Part shown: positions 46,201-63,000 of the stretch, one piece after another | How positions within the stretch are numbered: position 1 is the stretch's first letter | Layout: each line of letters starts with the position of its first letter | The notes under the pieces: generated by a model | The model's database searches: none | What the model was told of the DNA's origin: nothing | Seen by the model: only the letters and a program-made list of their open reading frames with translations | Position numbers and translations under genes: made by a program | NCBI GenBank assembly: GCA_028752905.1 | Contig: JAQNBH010000002.1 | Span: 38,879,776-38,943,775, forward strand | Direction: 5' to 3' | Length of the DNA stretch: 64,000 nucleotides | From: Cladorhizidae sp. MBARI D1340-BT2 | Lineage: Eukaryota > Porifera > Demospongiae > Poecilosclerida > Cladorhizidae

Positions 46201-48043
46201 TCACACTGGGTGGAGGCAGGTTGAAGTAGGTTGACAATAGCTCTATGAGGACACAGAATGGACCAACATCACACTGGGTGGAGGCAGGTTGAAGTAGGTT
46301 GACAATAGCTCATTGGGGACACACACTAAACCACACCCACACTGGGTTGAGGCAGGTTGAAGTAGGTTGATAGGTCCATGGGGACACACACTGGACCAAC
46401 ATCACACTGGGTGGAGGCAGGTTGAAGTAGGTTGACAATAGCTCTATGGGGACACACACTGGACCAACATCACACTGGGTGGAGGCAGGTTGAAGTAGGT
46501 TGACAATAGCTCTATGGGGACACACACTGGACCAACATCACACTGGGTGGAGGCAGGTTGAAGTAGGTTGACAATAGCTCTATGGGGACACACAATGGAC
46601 CAACACCACACTTGGTGGAGGCAGGTTGAAGTAGGTTGACAATAGCTCTATGGGGACACACAATGGACCAATATCACACTGTGTGGAGGCAGGTTGAAGT
46701 AGTTTGACAATAGCTCTATGGGAACACACACTGGACCAACACCACACTGGGTGGAGGCAGGTTGAAGTAGGTTGACAATAGCTCTATGGGGACACACAAT
46801 GGACCAACACCACACTGGGTGGAGGCAGGTTGAAGTAGGTTGACAATAGCTCTATGAGGACACACACTGGACCAGCACCACACTGGGTTGAGGCAGGTTG
46901 AAGTAGGTTGATAGGTCTATGGGGACACACTGGACCAACATCACACTGGGTGGAGGCAGGTTGAAGTAGGTTGACAATAGCTCTATGGGGACACACACTG
47001 GACCAACATCACACTGGGTGGAGGCAGGTTGAAGTAGGTTGACAATAGCTCTATGGGGACACACACTAAACCACACCCACACTTGGTTGAGGCAGGTTGA
47101 AGTAGGTTGATAGGTCCATGGGGACACACACTGGACCAACATCACACTGGGTGGAGGCAGGTTGAAGTAGGTTGACAATAGCTCTATGGGGACACACACT
47201 GGACCAACATCACAATGGGTGGAGGCAGGTTGAAGTAGGTTGACAATAGCTCTATGGGGACACACAATGGACCAACCCCACACTGGGTGGAGGCAGGTTG
47301 AAGTAGGTTGACAATAGCTCTATGGGAACACACACTGGACCAACACCCACACTGGGTTGAGGCAGGTTGAAGTAGGTTAATTGGCAATAGCTCTATGGGG
47401 ACACACAATGGACCAACACCACACTGGGTGGAGGCAGGTTGAAGTAGGTTGACAATAGCTCTATGAGGACACAGAATGGACCAACATCACACTGGGTGGA
47501 GGCAGGTTGAAGTAGGTTGACAATAGCTCATTGGGGACACACACTAAACCACACCCACACTGGGTTGAGGCAGGTTGAAGTAGGTTGATAGGTCCATGGG
47601 GACACACACTGGACCAACATCACACTGGGTGGAGGCAGGTTGAAGTAGGTTGACAATAGCTCTATGGGGACACACACTGGACCAACATCACACTGGGTGG
47701 AGGCAGGTTGAAGTAGGTTGACAATAGCTCTATGGGGACACACACTGGACCAACATCACACTGGGTGGAGGCAGGTTGAAGTAGGTTGACAATAGCTCTA
47801 TGGGGACACACAATGGACCAACACCACACTTGGTGGAGGCAGGTTGAAGTAGGTTGACAATAGCTCTATGGGGACACACAATGGACCAATATCACACTGT
47901 GTGGAGGCAGGTTGAAGTAGTTTGACAATAGCTCTATGGGAACACACACTGGACCAACACCACACTGGGTGGAGGCAGGTTGAAGTAGGTTGACAATAGC
48001 TCTATGGGGACACACAATGGACCAACACCACACTGGGTGGAGG
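43230..48043. repeat. Satellite block duplicated at +15957 bp (copy at about 59187-64000)
   Basis: Landmarks at 43204, 43878, 44145, 45023, 45367, 45974, 46310, 46784, 47184 and 47528 reappear at exactly +15957, up to the end of the window. The rare variant tctatagggac is shared (44816-44826 and 60773-60783). I saw single differences, for example gggaacac at 43610 versus ggggacac at 59567. The duplication probably continues past 64000. Confidence 0.88.
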
Positions 48044-51000
48044 CAGGTTGAAGTAGGTTGACAATAGCTCTATGAGGACACACACTGGACCAGCACCACA
48101 CTGGGTTGAGGCAGGTTTAAGTAGGTTGATAGGTCTATGGGGACACACACTGGACCAACATCACACTGGGTGGAGGCAGGTTGAAGTAGGTTGACAATAG
48201 CTCTATGGGGACACACACTGGACCAACATCACACTGGGTGGAGGCAGGTTTAAGTAGGTTGACAATAGCTCTATGGGGACACACACTAAACCACACCCAC
48301 ACTTGGTTGAGGCAGGTTGAAGTAGGTTGATAGGTCCATGGGGACACACACTGGACCAACATCACACTGGGTGGAGGCAGGTTGAAGTAGGTTGACAATA
48401 GCTCTATGGGGACACACACTGGACCAACATCACAATGGGTGGAGGCAGGTTGAAGTAGGTTGACAATAGCTCTATGGGGACACACACTGGACCAACATCA
48501 CACTGGGTGGAGGCAGGTTGAAGTAGGTTGACAATAGCTCTATGGGGACACACAATGGACCAACATCACACTGTGTGGAGGCAGGTTGAAGTAGGTTGAC
48601 AATAGCTCTATGGGAACACACAATGGACCAACACCACACTGGGTGGAGGCAGGTTGAAGTAGGTTGACAATAGCTCTATGGGGACACACAATGGACCAAC
48701 ACCACACTGGGTGGAGGCAGGTTGAAGTAGGTTGACAATAGCTCTATGAGGACACACACTGGACCAGCACCACACTGGGTTGAGGCAGGTTGAAGTAGGT
48801 TGATAGGTCTATGGGGACACACACTGGACCAACATCACACTGGGTGGAGGCAGGTTGAAGTAGGTTGACAATAGCTCTATGGGGACACACACTGGACCAA
48901 CATCACACTGGGTGGAGGCAGGTTGAAGTAGGTTGACAATAGCTCTATGGGGACACACACTGGACCAACATCACAATGGGTGGAGGCAGGTTGAAGTAGG
49001 TTGACAATAGCTCTATGGGGACACACACTGGACCAACATCACACTGGGTGGAGGCAGGTTGAAGTAGGTTGACAATAGCTCTATGGGGACACACACTAAA
49101 CCACACCCACACTTGGTTGAGGCAGGTTGAAGTAGGTTGATAGGTCCATGGGGACACACACTGGACCAACATCACAATGGGTGGAGGCAGGTTGAAGTAG
49201 GTTGACAATAGCTCTATGGGGACACACACTGGACCAACATCACACTGGGTGGAGGCAGGTTGAAGTAGGTTGACAATAGCTCTATGGGGAAACACAATGG
49301 ACCAACATCACACTGGGTGGAGGCAGGTTGAAGTAGGTTGACAATAGCTCTATGGGGACACACAATGGACCAACATCACACTGTGTGGAGGCAGGTTGAA
49401 GTAGGTTGACAATAGCTCTATGGGAACACACACTGGACCAACACCACACTGGGTGGAGGCAGGTTGAAGTAGGTTGACAATAGCTCTATGGGGACACACA
49501 ATGGACCAACACCACACTGGGTGGAGGCAGGTTGAAGTAGGTTGACAATAGCTCTATGAGGACACACACTGGACCAGCACCACACTGGGTTGAGGCAGGT
49601 TGAAGTAGGTTGATAGGTCTATGGGGACACACACTGGACCAACATCACACTGGGTGGAGGCAGGTTGAAGTAGTTTGACAATAGCTCTATGGGGACACAC
49701 ACTGGACCAACATCACACTGGGTGGAGGCAGGTTGAAGTAGGTTGACAATAGCTCTATGGGGACACACACTGGACCAACATCACACTGGGTGGAGGCAGG
49801 TTTAAGTAGGTTGACAATAGCTCTATGGGGACACACAATGGACCAACACCACACTGGGTGGAGGCAGGTTGAAGTAGGTTGACAATAGCTCTATGGGGAC
49901 ACACACTGGACCAACACCACACTGGGTGGAGGCAGGCTGAAGTAGGTTGACAATAGCTCTATGGGGACACACAATGGACCAACCCCACACTGGGTGGAGG
50001 CAGGTTGAAGTAGGTTGACAATAGCTCTATGGGAACACACACTGGACCAACACCCACACTGGGTTGAGGCAGGTTGAAGTAGGTTAATTGGCAATAGCTC
50101 TATGGGGACACACAATGGACCAACACCACACCGGGTGGAGGCAGGTTGAAGTAGGTTGACAATAGCTCTATGAGGACACAGAATGGACCAACATCACACT
50201 GGGTGGAGGCAGGTTGAAGTAGGTTGACAATAGCTCATTGGGGACACACACTAAACCACACCCACACTGGGTTGAGGCAGGTTGAAGTAGGTTGATAGGT
50301 CCATGGGGACACACACTGGACCAACATCACACTGGGTGGAGGCAGGTTGAAGTAGGTTGACAATAGCTCTATGGGGACACACACTGGACCAACATCACAC
50401 TGGGTGGAGGCAGGTTGAAGTAGGTTGACAATAGCTCTATGGGGACACACACTGGACCAACATCACACTGGGTGGAGGCAGGTTGAAGTAGGCTGACAAT
50501 AGCTCTATGGGGACACACAATGGACCAACATCACACTGGGTGGAGGCAGGTTGAAGTAGGCTGACAATAGCTCTATGGGGACACACAATGGACCAACACC
50601 ACACTTGGTGGAGGCAGGTTGAAGTACGTTGACAATAGCTCTATGGGGACACACAATGGACCAATATCACACTGTGTGGAGGCAGGTTGAAGTAGTTTGA
50701 CAATAGCTCTATGGGAACACACACTGGACCAACACCACACTGGGTGGAGGCAGGTTGAAGTAGGTTGACAATAGCTCTATGGGGACACACAATGGACCAA
50801 CACCACACTGGGTGGAGGCAGGTTGAAGTAGGTTGACAATAGCTCTATGAGGACATACACTGGACCAGCACCACACTGGGTTGAGGCAGGTTGAAGTAGG
50901 TTGATAGGTCTATGGGGACACACACTGGACCAACATCACACTGGGTGGAGGCAGGTTGAAGTAGGTTGACAATAGCTCTATGGGGACACACACTGGACCA

Positions 51001-54000
51001 ACATCACACTGGGTGGAGGCAGGTTGAAGTAGGTTGACAATAGCTCTATGGGGACACACACTAAACCACACCCACACTTGGTTGAGGCAGGTTGAAGTAG
51101 GTTGATAGGTCCATGGGGACACACACTGGACCAACATCACACTGGGTGGAGGCAGGTTGAAGTAGGTTGACAATAGCTCTATGGGGACACACACTGGACC
51201 AACATCACAATGGGTGGAGGCAGGTTGAAGTAGGTTGACAATAGCTCTATGGGGACACACACTGGACCAACATCACACTGGGTGGAGGCAGGTTGAAGTA
51301 GGTTGACAATAGCTCTATGGGGACACACAATGGACCAACATCACACTGTGTGGAGGCAGGTTGAAGTAGGTTGACAATAGCTCTATGGGAACACACACTG
51401 GACCAACACCACACTGGGTGGAGGCAGGTTGAAGTAGGTTGACAATAGCTCTATGGGGACACACAATGGACCAACACCACACTGGGTGGAGGCAGGTTGA
51501 AGTAGGTTGACAATAGCTCTATGGGGACACACAATGGACCAACACCACACTGGGTGGAGGCAGGTTGAAGTAGGTTGACAATAGCTCTATGAGGACACAC
51601 ACTGGACCAGCACCACACTGGGTTGAGGCAGGTTGAAGTAGGTTGATAGGTCTATGGGGACACACACTGGACCAACATCACACTGGGTGGAGGCAGGTTG
51701 AAGTAGGTTGACAATAGCTCTATGGGGACACACACTGGACCAACATCACACTGGGTGGAGGCGGGTTGAAGTAGGTTGACAATAGCTCTATGGGGACACA
51801 CACTGGACCAACATCACACTGGGTGGAGGCAGGTTGAAGTAGGTTGACAATAGCTCTATGGGGACACACACTAAACCACACCCACACTTGGTTGAGGCAG
51901 GTTGAAGTACAGTAGGTTGATAGGTCCATGGGGACACACACTGGACCAACATCACACTGGGTGGAGGCAGGTTGAAGTATGTTGACAATAGCTCTATGGG
52001 GACACACACTGGACCAAAATCACAATGGGTGGAGGCAGGTTGAAGTAGGTTGACAATAGCTCTATGGGGACACACACTGGACCAACATCACACTGGGTGG
52101 AGGCAGGTTGAAGTAGGTTGACAATAGCTCTTTGGGGACACACAATGGACCAACATCACACTGTGTGGAGGCAGGTTGAAGTAGGTTGACAATAGCTCTA
52201 TGGGAACACACACTGGACCAACACCACACTGGGTGGAGGCAGGTTGAAGTAGGTTGACAATAGCTCTATGGGGACACACAATGGACCAACACCACACTGG
52301 GTGGAGGCAGGTTGAAGTAGGTTGACAATAGCTCTATGAGGACACACACTGGACCAGCACCACACTGGGTTGAGGCAGGTTGAAGTAGGTTGATAGGTCT
52401 ATGGGGACACACACTGGACCAACATCACACTGGGTGGAGGCAGGTTGAAGTAGGTTGACAATAGCTCTATGGGGACACACACTGGACCAACATCACACTG
52501 GGTGGAGGCAGGTTGAAGTAGGTTGACAATAGCTCTATGGGGACACACACTGGACCAACATCACAATGGGTGGAGGCAGGTTGAAGTAGGTTGACAATAG
52601 CTCTATGGGGACACACACTGGACCAACATCACACTGGGTGGAGGCAGGTTGAAGTAGGTTGACAATAGCTCTATGGGGACACACACTAAACCACACCCAC
52701 ACTTGGTTGAGGCAGGTTGAAGTAGGTTGATAGGTCCATGGGGACACACACTGGACCAACATCACACTGGGTGGAGGCAGGTTGAAGTAGGTTGACAATA
52801 GCTCTATGGGGACACACACTGGACCAACACCACACTGGGTGGAGGCAGGTTGAAGTAGGTTGACAATAGCTCTATGGGGACACACACTAAACCACACCCA
52901 CACTGGGTTGAGGCAGGTTGATGTAGTTTGATAGGTCTATGGGGACACACACTGGACCAACATCTCACTGGGTGGAGGCAGGTTGAAGTAGGTTGACAAT
53001 AGCTCTATGGGGACACACAATGGACCAACACCACACTGGGTGGAGGCAGGTTGAAGTAGGTTGACAATAGCTCTATGGGGACACACAATGGACCAACATC
53101 ACACTGTGTGGAGGCAGGTTGAAGTAGGTTGACAATAGCTCTATGGGAACACACACTGGACCAACACCACACTGGGTGGAGGCAGGTTGAAGTAGGTTGA
53201 CAATAGCTCTATGGGGACACACAATGGACCAACACCACACTGGGTGGAGGCAGGTTGAAGTAGGTTGACAATAGCTCTATGAGGACACACACTGGACCAG
53301 CACCACACTGGGTTGAGGCAGGTTGAAGTAGGTTGATAGGTCTATGGGGACACACACTGGACCAACATCACACTGGGTGGAGGCAGGTTGAAGTAGGTTG
53401 ACAATAGCTCTATGGGGACACACACTGGACCAACATCACACTGGGTGGAGGCAGGTTGAAGTAGGTTGACAATAGCTCTATGGGGACACACACTGGACCA
53501 ACATCACAATGGGTGGAGGCAGGTTGAAGTAGGTTGACAATAGCTCTATGGGGACACACACTGGACCAACATCACACTGGGTGGAGGCAGGTTGAAGTAG
53601 GTTGACAATAGCTCTATGGGGACACACACTAAACCACACCCACACTTGGTTGAGGCAGGTTGAAGTAGGTTGATAGGTCCATGGGGACACACACTGGACC
53701 AACATCACAATGGGTGGAGGCAGGTTGAAGTAGGTTGACAATAGCTCTATGGGGACACACACTGGACCAACATCACACTGGGTGGAGGCAGGTTGAAGTA
53801 GGTTGACAATAGCTCTATGGGGACACACAATGGACCAACATCACACTGGGTGGAGGCAGGTTGAAGTAGGTTGACAATAGCTCTATGGGGACACACAATG
53901 GACCAACATCACACTGTGTGGAGGCAGGTTGAAGTAGGATGACAATAGCTCTATGGGAACACACACTGGACCAACACCACACTGGGTGGAGGCAGGTTGA

Positions 54001-57000
54001 AGTAGGTTGACAATAGCTCTATGGGGACACACAATGGACCAACACCACACTGGGTGGAGGCAGGTTGAAGTAGGTTGACAATAGCTCTATGAGGACACAC
54101 ACTGGACCAGCACCACACTGGGTTGAGGCAGGTTGAAGTAGGTTGATAGGTCTATGGGGACACACACTGGACCAACATCACACTGGGTGGAGGCAGGTTG
54201 AAGTAGGTTGACAATAGCTCTATGGGGACACACACTGGACCAACATCACACTGGGTGGAGGCAGGTTGAAGTAGGTTGACAATAGCTCTATGGGGACACA
54301 CACTGGACCAACATCACACTGGGTGGAGGCAGGTTGAAGTAGGTTGACAATAGCTCTATGGGGACACACAATGGACCAACACCACACTGGGTGGAGGCAG
54401 GTTGAAGTAGGTTGACAATAGCTCTATGGGGACACACACTGGACCAACACCACACTGGGTGGAGGCAGGCTGAAGTAGGTTGACAATAGCTCTATGGGGA
54501 CACACAATGGACCAACCCCACACTGGGTGGAGGCAGGTTGAAGTAGGTTGACAATAGCTCTATGGGAACACACACTGGACCAACACCCACACTGGGTTGA
54601 GGCAGGTTGAAGTAGGTTAATTGGCAATAGCTCTATGGGGACACACAATGGACCAACACCACACTGGGTGGAGGCAGGTTGAAGTAGGTTGACAATAGCT
54701 CTATGAGGACACAGAATGGACCAACATCACACTGGGTGGAGGCAGGTTGAAGTAGGTTGACAATAGCTCATTGGGGACACACACTAAACCACACCCACAC
54801 TGGGTTGAGGCAGGTTGAAGTAGGTTGATAGGTCCATGGGGACACACACTGGACCAACATCACACTGGGTGGAGGCAGGTTGAAGTAGGTTGACAATAGC
54901 TCTATGGGGACACACACTGGACCAACATCACACTGGGTGGAGGCAGGTTGAAGTAGGTTGACAATAGCTCTATGGGGACACACACTGGACCAACACCACA
55001 CTGGGTGGAGGCAGGTTGAAGTAGGTTGACAATAGCTCTATGGGGACACACACTAAACCACACCCACACTGGGTTGAGGCAGGTTGATGTAGTTTGATAG
55101 GTCTATGGGGACACACACTGGACCAACATCTCACTGGGTGGAGGCAGGTTGAAGTAGGTTGACAATAGCTCTATGGGGACACACAATGGACCAACACCAC
55201 ACTGGGTGGAGGCAGGTTGAAGTAGGTTGACAATAGCTCTATGGGGACACACAATGGACCAACATCACACTGTGTGGAGGCAGGTTGAAGTAGGTTGACA
55301 ATAGCTCTATGGGAACACACACTGGACCAACACCACACTGGGTGGAGGCAGGTTGAAGTAGGTTGACAATAGCTCTATGGGGACACACAATGGACCAACA
55401 CCACACTGGGTGGAGGCAGGTTGAAGTAGGTTGACAATAGCTCTATGAGGACACACACTGGACCAGCACCACACTGGGTTGAGGCAGGTTGAAGTAGGTT
55501 GATAGGTCTATGGGGACACACACTGGACCAACATCACACTGGGTGGAGGCAGGTTGAAGTAGGTTGACAATAGCTCTATGGGGACACACACTGGACCAAC
55601 ATCACACTGGGTGGAGGCAGGTTGAAGTAGGTTGACAATAGCTCTATGGGGACACACACTGGACCAACATCACAATGGGTGGAGGCAGGTTGAAGTAGGT
55701 TGACAATAGCTCTATGGGGACACACACTGGACCAACATCACACTGGGTGGAGGCAGGTTGAAGTAGGTTGACAATAGCTCTATGGGGACACACACTAAAC
55801 CACACCCACACTTGGTTGAGGCAGGTTGAAGTAGGTTGATAGGTCCATGGGGACACACACTGGACCAACATCACAATGGGTGGAGGCAGGTTGAAGTAGG
55901 TTGACAATAGCTCTATGGGGACACACACTGGACCAACATCACACTGGGTGGAGGCAGGTTGAAGTAGGTTGACAATAGCTCTATGGGGACACACAATGGA
56001 CCAACATCACACTGGGTGGAGGCAGGTTGAAGTAGGTTGACAATAGCTCTATGGGGACACACAATGGACCAACATCACACTGTGTGGAGGCAGGTTGAAG
56101 TAGGATGACAATAGCTCTATGGGAACACACACTGGACCAACACCACACTGGGTGGAGGCAGGTTGAAGTAGGTTGACAATAGCTCTATGGGGACACACAA
56201 TGGACCAACACCACACTGGGTGGAGGCAGGTTGAAGTAGGTTGACAATAGCTCTATGAGGACACACACTGGACCAGCACCACACTGGGTTGAGGCAGGTT
56301 GAAGTAGGTTGATAGGTCTATGGGGACACACACTGGACCAACATCACACTGGGTGGAGGCAGGTTGAAGTAGGTTGACAATAGCTCTATGGGGACACACA
56401 CTGGACCAACATCACACTGGGTGGAGGCAGGTTGAAGTAGGTTGACAATAGCTCTATGGGGACACACACTGGACCAACATCACACTGGGTGGAGGCAGGT
56501 TGAAGTAGGTTGACAATAGCTCTATGGGGACACACAATGGACCAACACCACACTGGGTGGAGGCAGGTTGAAGTAGGTTGACAATAGCTCTATGGGGACA
56601 CACACTGGACCAACACCACACTGGGTGGAGGCAGGCTGAAGTAGGTTGACAATAGCTCTATGGGGACACACAATGGACCAACCCCACACTGGGTGGAGGC
56701 AGGTTGAAGTAGGTTGACAATAGCTCTATGGGAACACACACTGGACCAACACCCACACTGGGTTGAGGCAGGTTGAAGTAGGTTAATTGGCAATAGCTCT
56801 ATGGGGACACACAATGGACCAACACCACACTGGGTGGAGGCAGGTTGAAGTAGGTTGACAATAGCTCTATGAGGACACAGAATGGACCAACATCACACTG
56901 GGTGGAGGCAGGTTGAAGTAGGTTGACAATAGCTCATTGGGGACACACACTAAACCACACCCACACTGGGTTGAGGCAGGTTGAAGTAGGTTGATAGGTC

Positions 57001-60000
57001 CATGGGGACACACACTGGACCAACATCACACTGGGTGGAGGCAGGTTGAAGTAGGTTGACAATAGCTCTATGGGGACACACACTGGACCAACATCACACT
57101 GGGTGGAGGCAGGTTGAAGTAGGTTGACAATAGCTCGATGGGGACACACACTGGACAAACATCACACTGGGTGGAGGCAGGTTGAAGTAGGCTGACAATA
57201 GCTCTATGGGGACACACAATGGACCAACACCACACTTGGTGGAGGCAGGTTGAAGTACGTTGACAATAGCTCTATGGGGACACACAATGGACCAATATCA
57301 CACTGTGTGGAGGCAGGTTGAAGTAGTTTGACAATAGCTCTATGGGAACACACACTGGACCAACACCACACTGGGTGGAGGCAGGTTGAAGTAGGTTGAC
57401 AATAGCTCTATGGGGACACACAATGGACCAACACCACACTGGGTGGAGGCAGGTTGAAGTAGGTTGACAATAGCTCTATGAGGACATACACTGGACCAGC
57501 ACCACACTGGGTTGAGGCAGGTTGAAGTAGGTTGATAGGTCTATGGGGACACACACTGGACCAACATCACACTGGGTGGAGGCAGGTTGAAGTAGGTTGA
57601 CAATAGCTCTATGGGGACACACACTGGACCAACATCACACTGGGTGGAGGCAGGTTGAAGTAGGTTGACAATAGCTCTATGGGGACACACACTAAACCAC
57701 ACCCACACTTGGTTGAGGCAGGTTGAAGTAGGTTGATAGGTCCATGGGGACACACACTGGACCAACATCACACTGGGTGGAGGCAGGTTGAAGTAGGTTG
57801 ACAATAGCTCTATGGGGACACACACTGGACCAACATCACAATGGGTGGAGGCAGGTTGAAGTAGGTTGACAATAGCTCTATGGGGACACACACTGGACCA
57901 ACATCACACTGGGTGGAGGCAGGTTGAAGTAGGTTGACAATAGCTCTATGGGGACACACAATGGACCAACATCACACTGTGTGGAGGCAGGTTGAAGTAG
58001 GTTGACAATAGCTCTATGGGAACACACACTGGACCAACACCACACTGGGTGGAGGCAGGTTGAAGTAGGTTGACAATAGCTCTATGGGGACACACAATGG
58101 ACCAACACCACACTGGGTGGAGGCAGGTTGAAGTAGGTTGACAATAGCTCTATGGGGACACACAATGGACCAACACCACACTGGGTGGAGGCAGGTTGAA
58201 GTAGGTTGACAATAGCTCTATGAGGACACACACTGGACCAGCACCACACTGGGTTGAGGCAGGTTGAAGTAGGTTGATAGGTCTATGGGGACACACACTG
58301 GACCAACATCACACTGGGTGGAGGCAGGTTGAAGTAGGTTGACAATAGCTCTATGGGGACACACACTGGACCAACATCACACTGGGTGGAGGCAGGTTGA
58401 AGTAGGTTGACAATAGCTCTATGGGGACACACACTGGACCAACATCACACTGGGTGGAGGCAGGTTGAAGTAGGTTGACAATAGCTCTATGGGGACACAC
58501 ACTAAACCACACCCACACTTGGTTGAGGCAGGTTGAAGTAGGTTGATAGGTCCATGGGGACACACACTGGACCAACATCACACTGGGTGGAGGCAGGTTG
58601 AAGTAGGTTGACAATAGCTCTATGGGGACACACACTGGACCAACATCACAATGGGTGGAGGCAGGTTGAAGTAGGTTGACAATAGCTCTATGGGGACACA
58701 CACTGGACCAACATCACACTGGGTGGAGGCAGGTTGAAGTAGGTTGACAATAGCTCTATGGGGACACACAATGGACCAACATCACACTGTGTGGAGGCAG
58801 GTTGAAGTAGGTTGACAATAGCTCTATGGGAACACACACTGGACCAACACCACACTGGGTGGAGGCAGGTTGAAGTAGGTTGACAATAGCTCTATGGGGA
58901 CACACAATGGACCAACACCACACTGGGTGGAGGCAGGTTGAAGTAGGTTGACAATAGCTCTATGAGGACACACACTGGACCAGCACCACACTGGGTTGAG
59001 GCAGGTTGAAGTAGGTTGATAGGTCTATGGGGACACACACTGGACCAACATCACACTGGGTGGAGGCAGGTTGAAGTAGGTTGACAATAGCTCTATGGGG
59101 ACACACACTGGACCAACATCACACTGGGTGGAGGCAGGTTGAAGTAGGTTGACAATAGCTCTATGGGGACACACACTGGACCAACATCACAATGGGTGGA
59201 GGCAGGTTGAAGTAGGTTGACAATAGCTCTATGGGGACACACACTGGACCAACATCACACTGGGTGGAGGCAGGTTGAAGTAGGTTGACAATAGCTCTAT
59301 GGGGACACACACTAAACCACACCCACACTTGGTTGAGGCAGGTTGAAGTAGGTTGATAGGTCCATGGGGACACACACTGGACCAACATCACACTGGGTGG
59401 AGGCAGGTTGAAGTAGGTTGACAATAGCTCTATGGGGACACACACTGGACCAACACCACACTGGGTGGAGGCAGGTTGAAGTAGGTTGACAATAGCTCTA
59501 TGGGGACACACACTAAACCACACCCACACTGGGTTGAGGCAGGTTGAAGTAGGTTGATAGGTCTATGGGGACACACACTGGACCAACATCTCACTGGGTG
59601 GAGGCAGGTTGAAGTAGGTTGACAATAGCTCTATGGGGACACACAATGGACCAACACCACACTGGGTGGAGGCAGGTTGAAGTAGGTTGACAATAGCTCT
59701 ATGGGGACACACAATGGACCAACATCACACTGTGTGGAGGCAGGTTGAAGTAGGTTGACAATAGCTCTATGGGAACACACACTGGACCAACACCACACTG
59801 GGTGGAGGCAGGTTGAAGTAGGTTGACAATAGCTCTATGGGGACACACAATGGACCAACACCACACTGGGTGGAGGCAGGTTGAAGTAGGTTGACAATAG
59901 CTCTATGAGGACACACACTGGACCAGCACCACACTGGGTTGAGGCAGGTTGAAGTAGGTTGATAGGTCTATGGGGACACACTGGACCAACATCACACTGG

Positions 60001-63000
60001 GTGGAGGCAGGTTGAAGTAGGTTGACAATAGCTCTATGGGGACACACACTGGACCAACATCACACTGGGTGGAGGCAGGTTGAAGTAGGTTGACAATAGC
60101 TCTATGGGGACACACACTGGACCAACATCACAATGGGTGGAGGCAGGTTGAAGTAGGTTGACAATAGCTCTATGGGGACACACACTGGACCAACATCACA
60201 CTGGGTGGAGGCAGGTTGAAGTAGGTTGACAATAGCTCTATGGGGACACACACTAAACCACACCCACACTTGGTTGAGGCAGGTTGAAGTAGGTTGATAG
60301 GTCCATGGGGACACACACTGGACCAACATCACAATGGGTGGAGGCAGGTTGAAGTAGGTTGACAATAGCTCTATGGGGACACACACTGGACCAACATCAC
60401 ACTGGGTGGAGGCAGGTTGAAGTAGGTTGACAATAGCTCTATGGGGACACACAATGGACCAACATCACACTGTGTGGAGGCAGGTTGAAGTAGGTTGACA
60501 ATAGCTCTATGGGAACACACACTGGACCAACACCACACTGGGTGGAGGCAGGTTGAAGTAGGTTGACAATAGCTCTATGGGGACACACAATGGACCAACA
60601 CCACACTGGGTGGAGGCAGGTTGAAGTAGGTTGACAATAGCTCTATGAGGACACACACTGGACCAGCACCACACTGGGTTGAGGCAGGTTGAAGTAGGTT
60701 GATAGGTCTATGGGGACACACACTGGACCAACATCACACTGGGTGGAGGCAGGTTGAAGTAGGTTGACAATAGCTCTATAGGGACACACACTGGACCAAC
60801 ATCACACTGGGTGGAGGCAGGTTGAAGTAGGTTGACAATAGCTCTATGGGGACACACACTGGACCAACATCACACTGGGTGGAGGCAGGTTGAAGTAGGT
60901 TGACAATAGCTCTATGGGGACACACAATGGACCAACACCACACTGGGTGGAGGCAGGTTGAAGTAGGTTGACAATAGCTCTATGGGGACACACACTGGAC
61001 CAACACCACACTGGGTGGAGGCAGGCTGAAGTAGGTTGACAATAGCTCTATGGGGACACACAATGGACCAACACCACACTGGGTGGAGGCTGGTTGAAGT
61101 AGGTTGACAATAGCTCTATGGGGACACACAATGGACCAACACCCACACTGGGTTGAGGCAGGTTGAAGTAGGTTAATTGGCAATAGCTCTATGGGGACAC
61201 ACAATGGACCAACACCACACTGGGTGGAGGCAGGTTGAAGTAGGTTGACAATAGCTCTATGAGGACACAGAATGGACCAACATCACACTGGGTGGAGGCA
61301 GGTTGAAGTAGGTTGACAATAGCTCATTGGGGACACACACTAAACCACACCCACACTGGGTTGAGGCAGGTTGAAGTAGGTTGATAGGTCCATGGGGACA
61401 CACACTGGACCAACATCACACTGGGTGGAGGCAGGTTGAAGTAGGTTGACAATAGCTCTATGGGGACACACACTGGACCAACATCACACTGGGTGGAGGC
61501 AGGTTGAAGTAGGTTGACAATAGCTCTATGGGGACACACACTGGACCAACATCACACTGGGTGGAGGCAGGTTGAAGTAGGTTGACAATAGCTCTATGGG
61601 GACACACAATGGACCAACACCACACTTGGTGGAGGCAGGTTGAAGTAGGTTGACAATAGCTCTATGGGGACACACAATGGACCAATATCACACTGTGTGG
61701 AGGCAGGTTGAAGTAGTTTGACAATAGCTCTATGGGAACACACACTGGACCAACACCACACTGGGTGGAGGCAGGTTGAAGTAGGTTGACAATAGCTCTA
61801 TGGGGACACACAATGGACCAACACCACACTGGGTGGAGGCAGGTTGAAGTAGGTTGACAATAGCTCTATGAGGACACACACTGGACCAGCACCACACTGG
61901 GTTGAGGCAGGTTTAAGTAGGTTGATAGGTCTATGGGGACACACACTGGACCAACATCACACTGGGTGGAGGCAGGTTGAAGTAGGTTGACAATAGCTCT
62001 ATGGGGACACACACTGGACCAACATCACACTGGGTGGAGGCAGGTTTAAGTAGGTTGACAATAGCTCTATGGGGACACACACTAAACCACACCCACACTT
62101 GGTTGAGGCAGGTTGAAGTAGGTTGATAGGTCCATGGGGACACACACTGGACCAACATCACACTGGGTGGAGGCAGGTTGAAGTAGGTTGACAATAGCTC
62201 TATGAGGACACAGAATGGACCAACATCACACTGGGTGGAGGCAGGTTGAAGTAGGTTGACAATAGCTCATTGGGGACACACACTAAACCACACCCACACT
62301 GGGTTGAGGCAGGTTGAAGTAGGTTGATAGGTCCATGGGGACACACACTGGACCAACATCACACTGGGTGGAGGCAGGTTGAAGTAGGTTGACAATAGCT
62401 CTATGGGGACACACACTGGACCAACATCACACTGGGTGGAGGCAGGTTGAAGTAGGTTGACAATAGCTCTATGGGGACACACACTGGACCAACATCACAC
62501 TGGGTGGAGGCAGGTTGAAGTAGGTTGACAATAGCTCTATGGGGACACACAATGGACCAACACCACACTTGGTGGAGGCAGGTTGAAGTAGGTTGACAAT
62601 AGCTCTATGGGGACACACAATGGACCAATATCACACTGTGTGGAGGCAGGTTGAAGTAGTTTGACAATAGCTCTATGGGAACACACACTGGACCAACACC
62701 ACACTGGGTGGAGGCAGGTTGAAGTAGGTTGACAATAGCTCTATGGGGACACACAATGGACCAACACCACACTGGGTGGAGGCAGGTTGAAGTAGGTTGA
62801 CAATAGCTCTATGAGGACACACACTGGACCAGCACCACACTGGGTTGAGGCAGGTTGAAGTAGGTTGATAGGTCTATGGGGACACACTGGACCAACATCA
62901 CACTGGGTGGAGGCAGGTTGAAGTAGGTTGACAATAGCTCTATGGGGACACACACTGGACCAACATCACACTGGGTGGAGGCAGGTTGAAGTAGGTTGAC